From the NCBI GenBank assembly GCA_023427845.1, contig JAEYZX010000045.1:1-5885 (forward strand): 5,885 nt of DNA. Reading direction: 5' to 3'. The stretch comes from Bacteroidota bacterium (lineage in GTDB: Bacteria > Bacteroidota > Bacteroidia > Flavobacteriales > Flavobacteriaceae). The notes under the pieces were generated by a model. It saw only the letters and a program-made list of their open reading frames with translations. It was not told where the DNA came from and did not search any database. Made by a program: the position numbers and the translations under genes. The number at the start of each line of letters is the position of its first letter. The stretch's first letter is position 1. Positions 5,878-5,885 of this stretch are shown piece after piece.

Positions 5878-5885
5878 TGTAATAA

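Noticed and set aside
1..5885. Search for CRISPR arrays, insertion sequences, tRNA/rRNA genes, defence or toxin genes
   Set aside because: None seen: no spaced direct repeats, transposase-like frames, RNA gene signatures or non-nuo genes other than csp.

Overview
This window is most likely from an aerobic (or at least respiring) member of the Bacteroidota. Four observations support this. The complex I proteins are of the bacterial Nuo type with separate nuoC and nuoD genes. None of the seven intact or start-containing nuo genes, nor the csp gene, has a Shine-Dalgarno motif; their starts sit in A/T-rich leaders. A near-perfect Bacteroidota promoter (TTG, 19 bp, TAnnTTTG) precedes nuoA. Finally, the spacers carry degenerate short-word repeats of a kind I associate with this phylum. 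Genus cannot be decided from the window.

Everything coding lies on the minus strand, so transcription runs from high to low coordinates. A cold-shock-domain protein gene (5677-5877) comes first and is closed by a strong intrinsic terminator (5620-5647). A roughly 200-bp stretch without genes follows (5415-5619), then the nuoA promoter (5385-5414). After it comes the complex I gene run nuoA (4991-5356), nuoB (4354-4908), nuoC (3818-4351), nuoD (2571-3806), nuoE (1930-2454), nuoF (557-1924) and the first 161 codons of nuoG (1-485), which continues beyond position 1. Spacings in transcription order are 82, 2, 11, 116, 5 and 71 bp.

The genes encode parts of one machine, proton-pumping NADH:quinone oxidoreductase. 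NuoE, NuoF and NuoG form the NADH-oxidising module (FMN and clusters N1a, N3, N1b, N5, N4). NuoB, NuoC and NuoD form the quinone-reducing module (cluster N2 and the quinone pocket). NuoA is a membrane subunit at the arm junction. All cluster ligands and quinone-site residues that fall inside the window are present. The remaining genes (rest of nuoG, nuoH-N) are expected below position 1 but cannot be seen.

This is a core housekeeping region, and I see no undescribed defence, mobile or biosynthetic system. The most unusual thing is in the spacers. The nuoD-nuoE and nuoF-nuoG gaps are built from two different degenerate 7-bp word arrays, each arranged as two opposed halves that could fold into hairpins in the mRNA.
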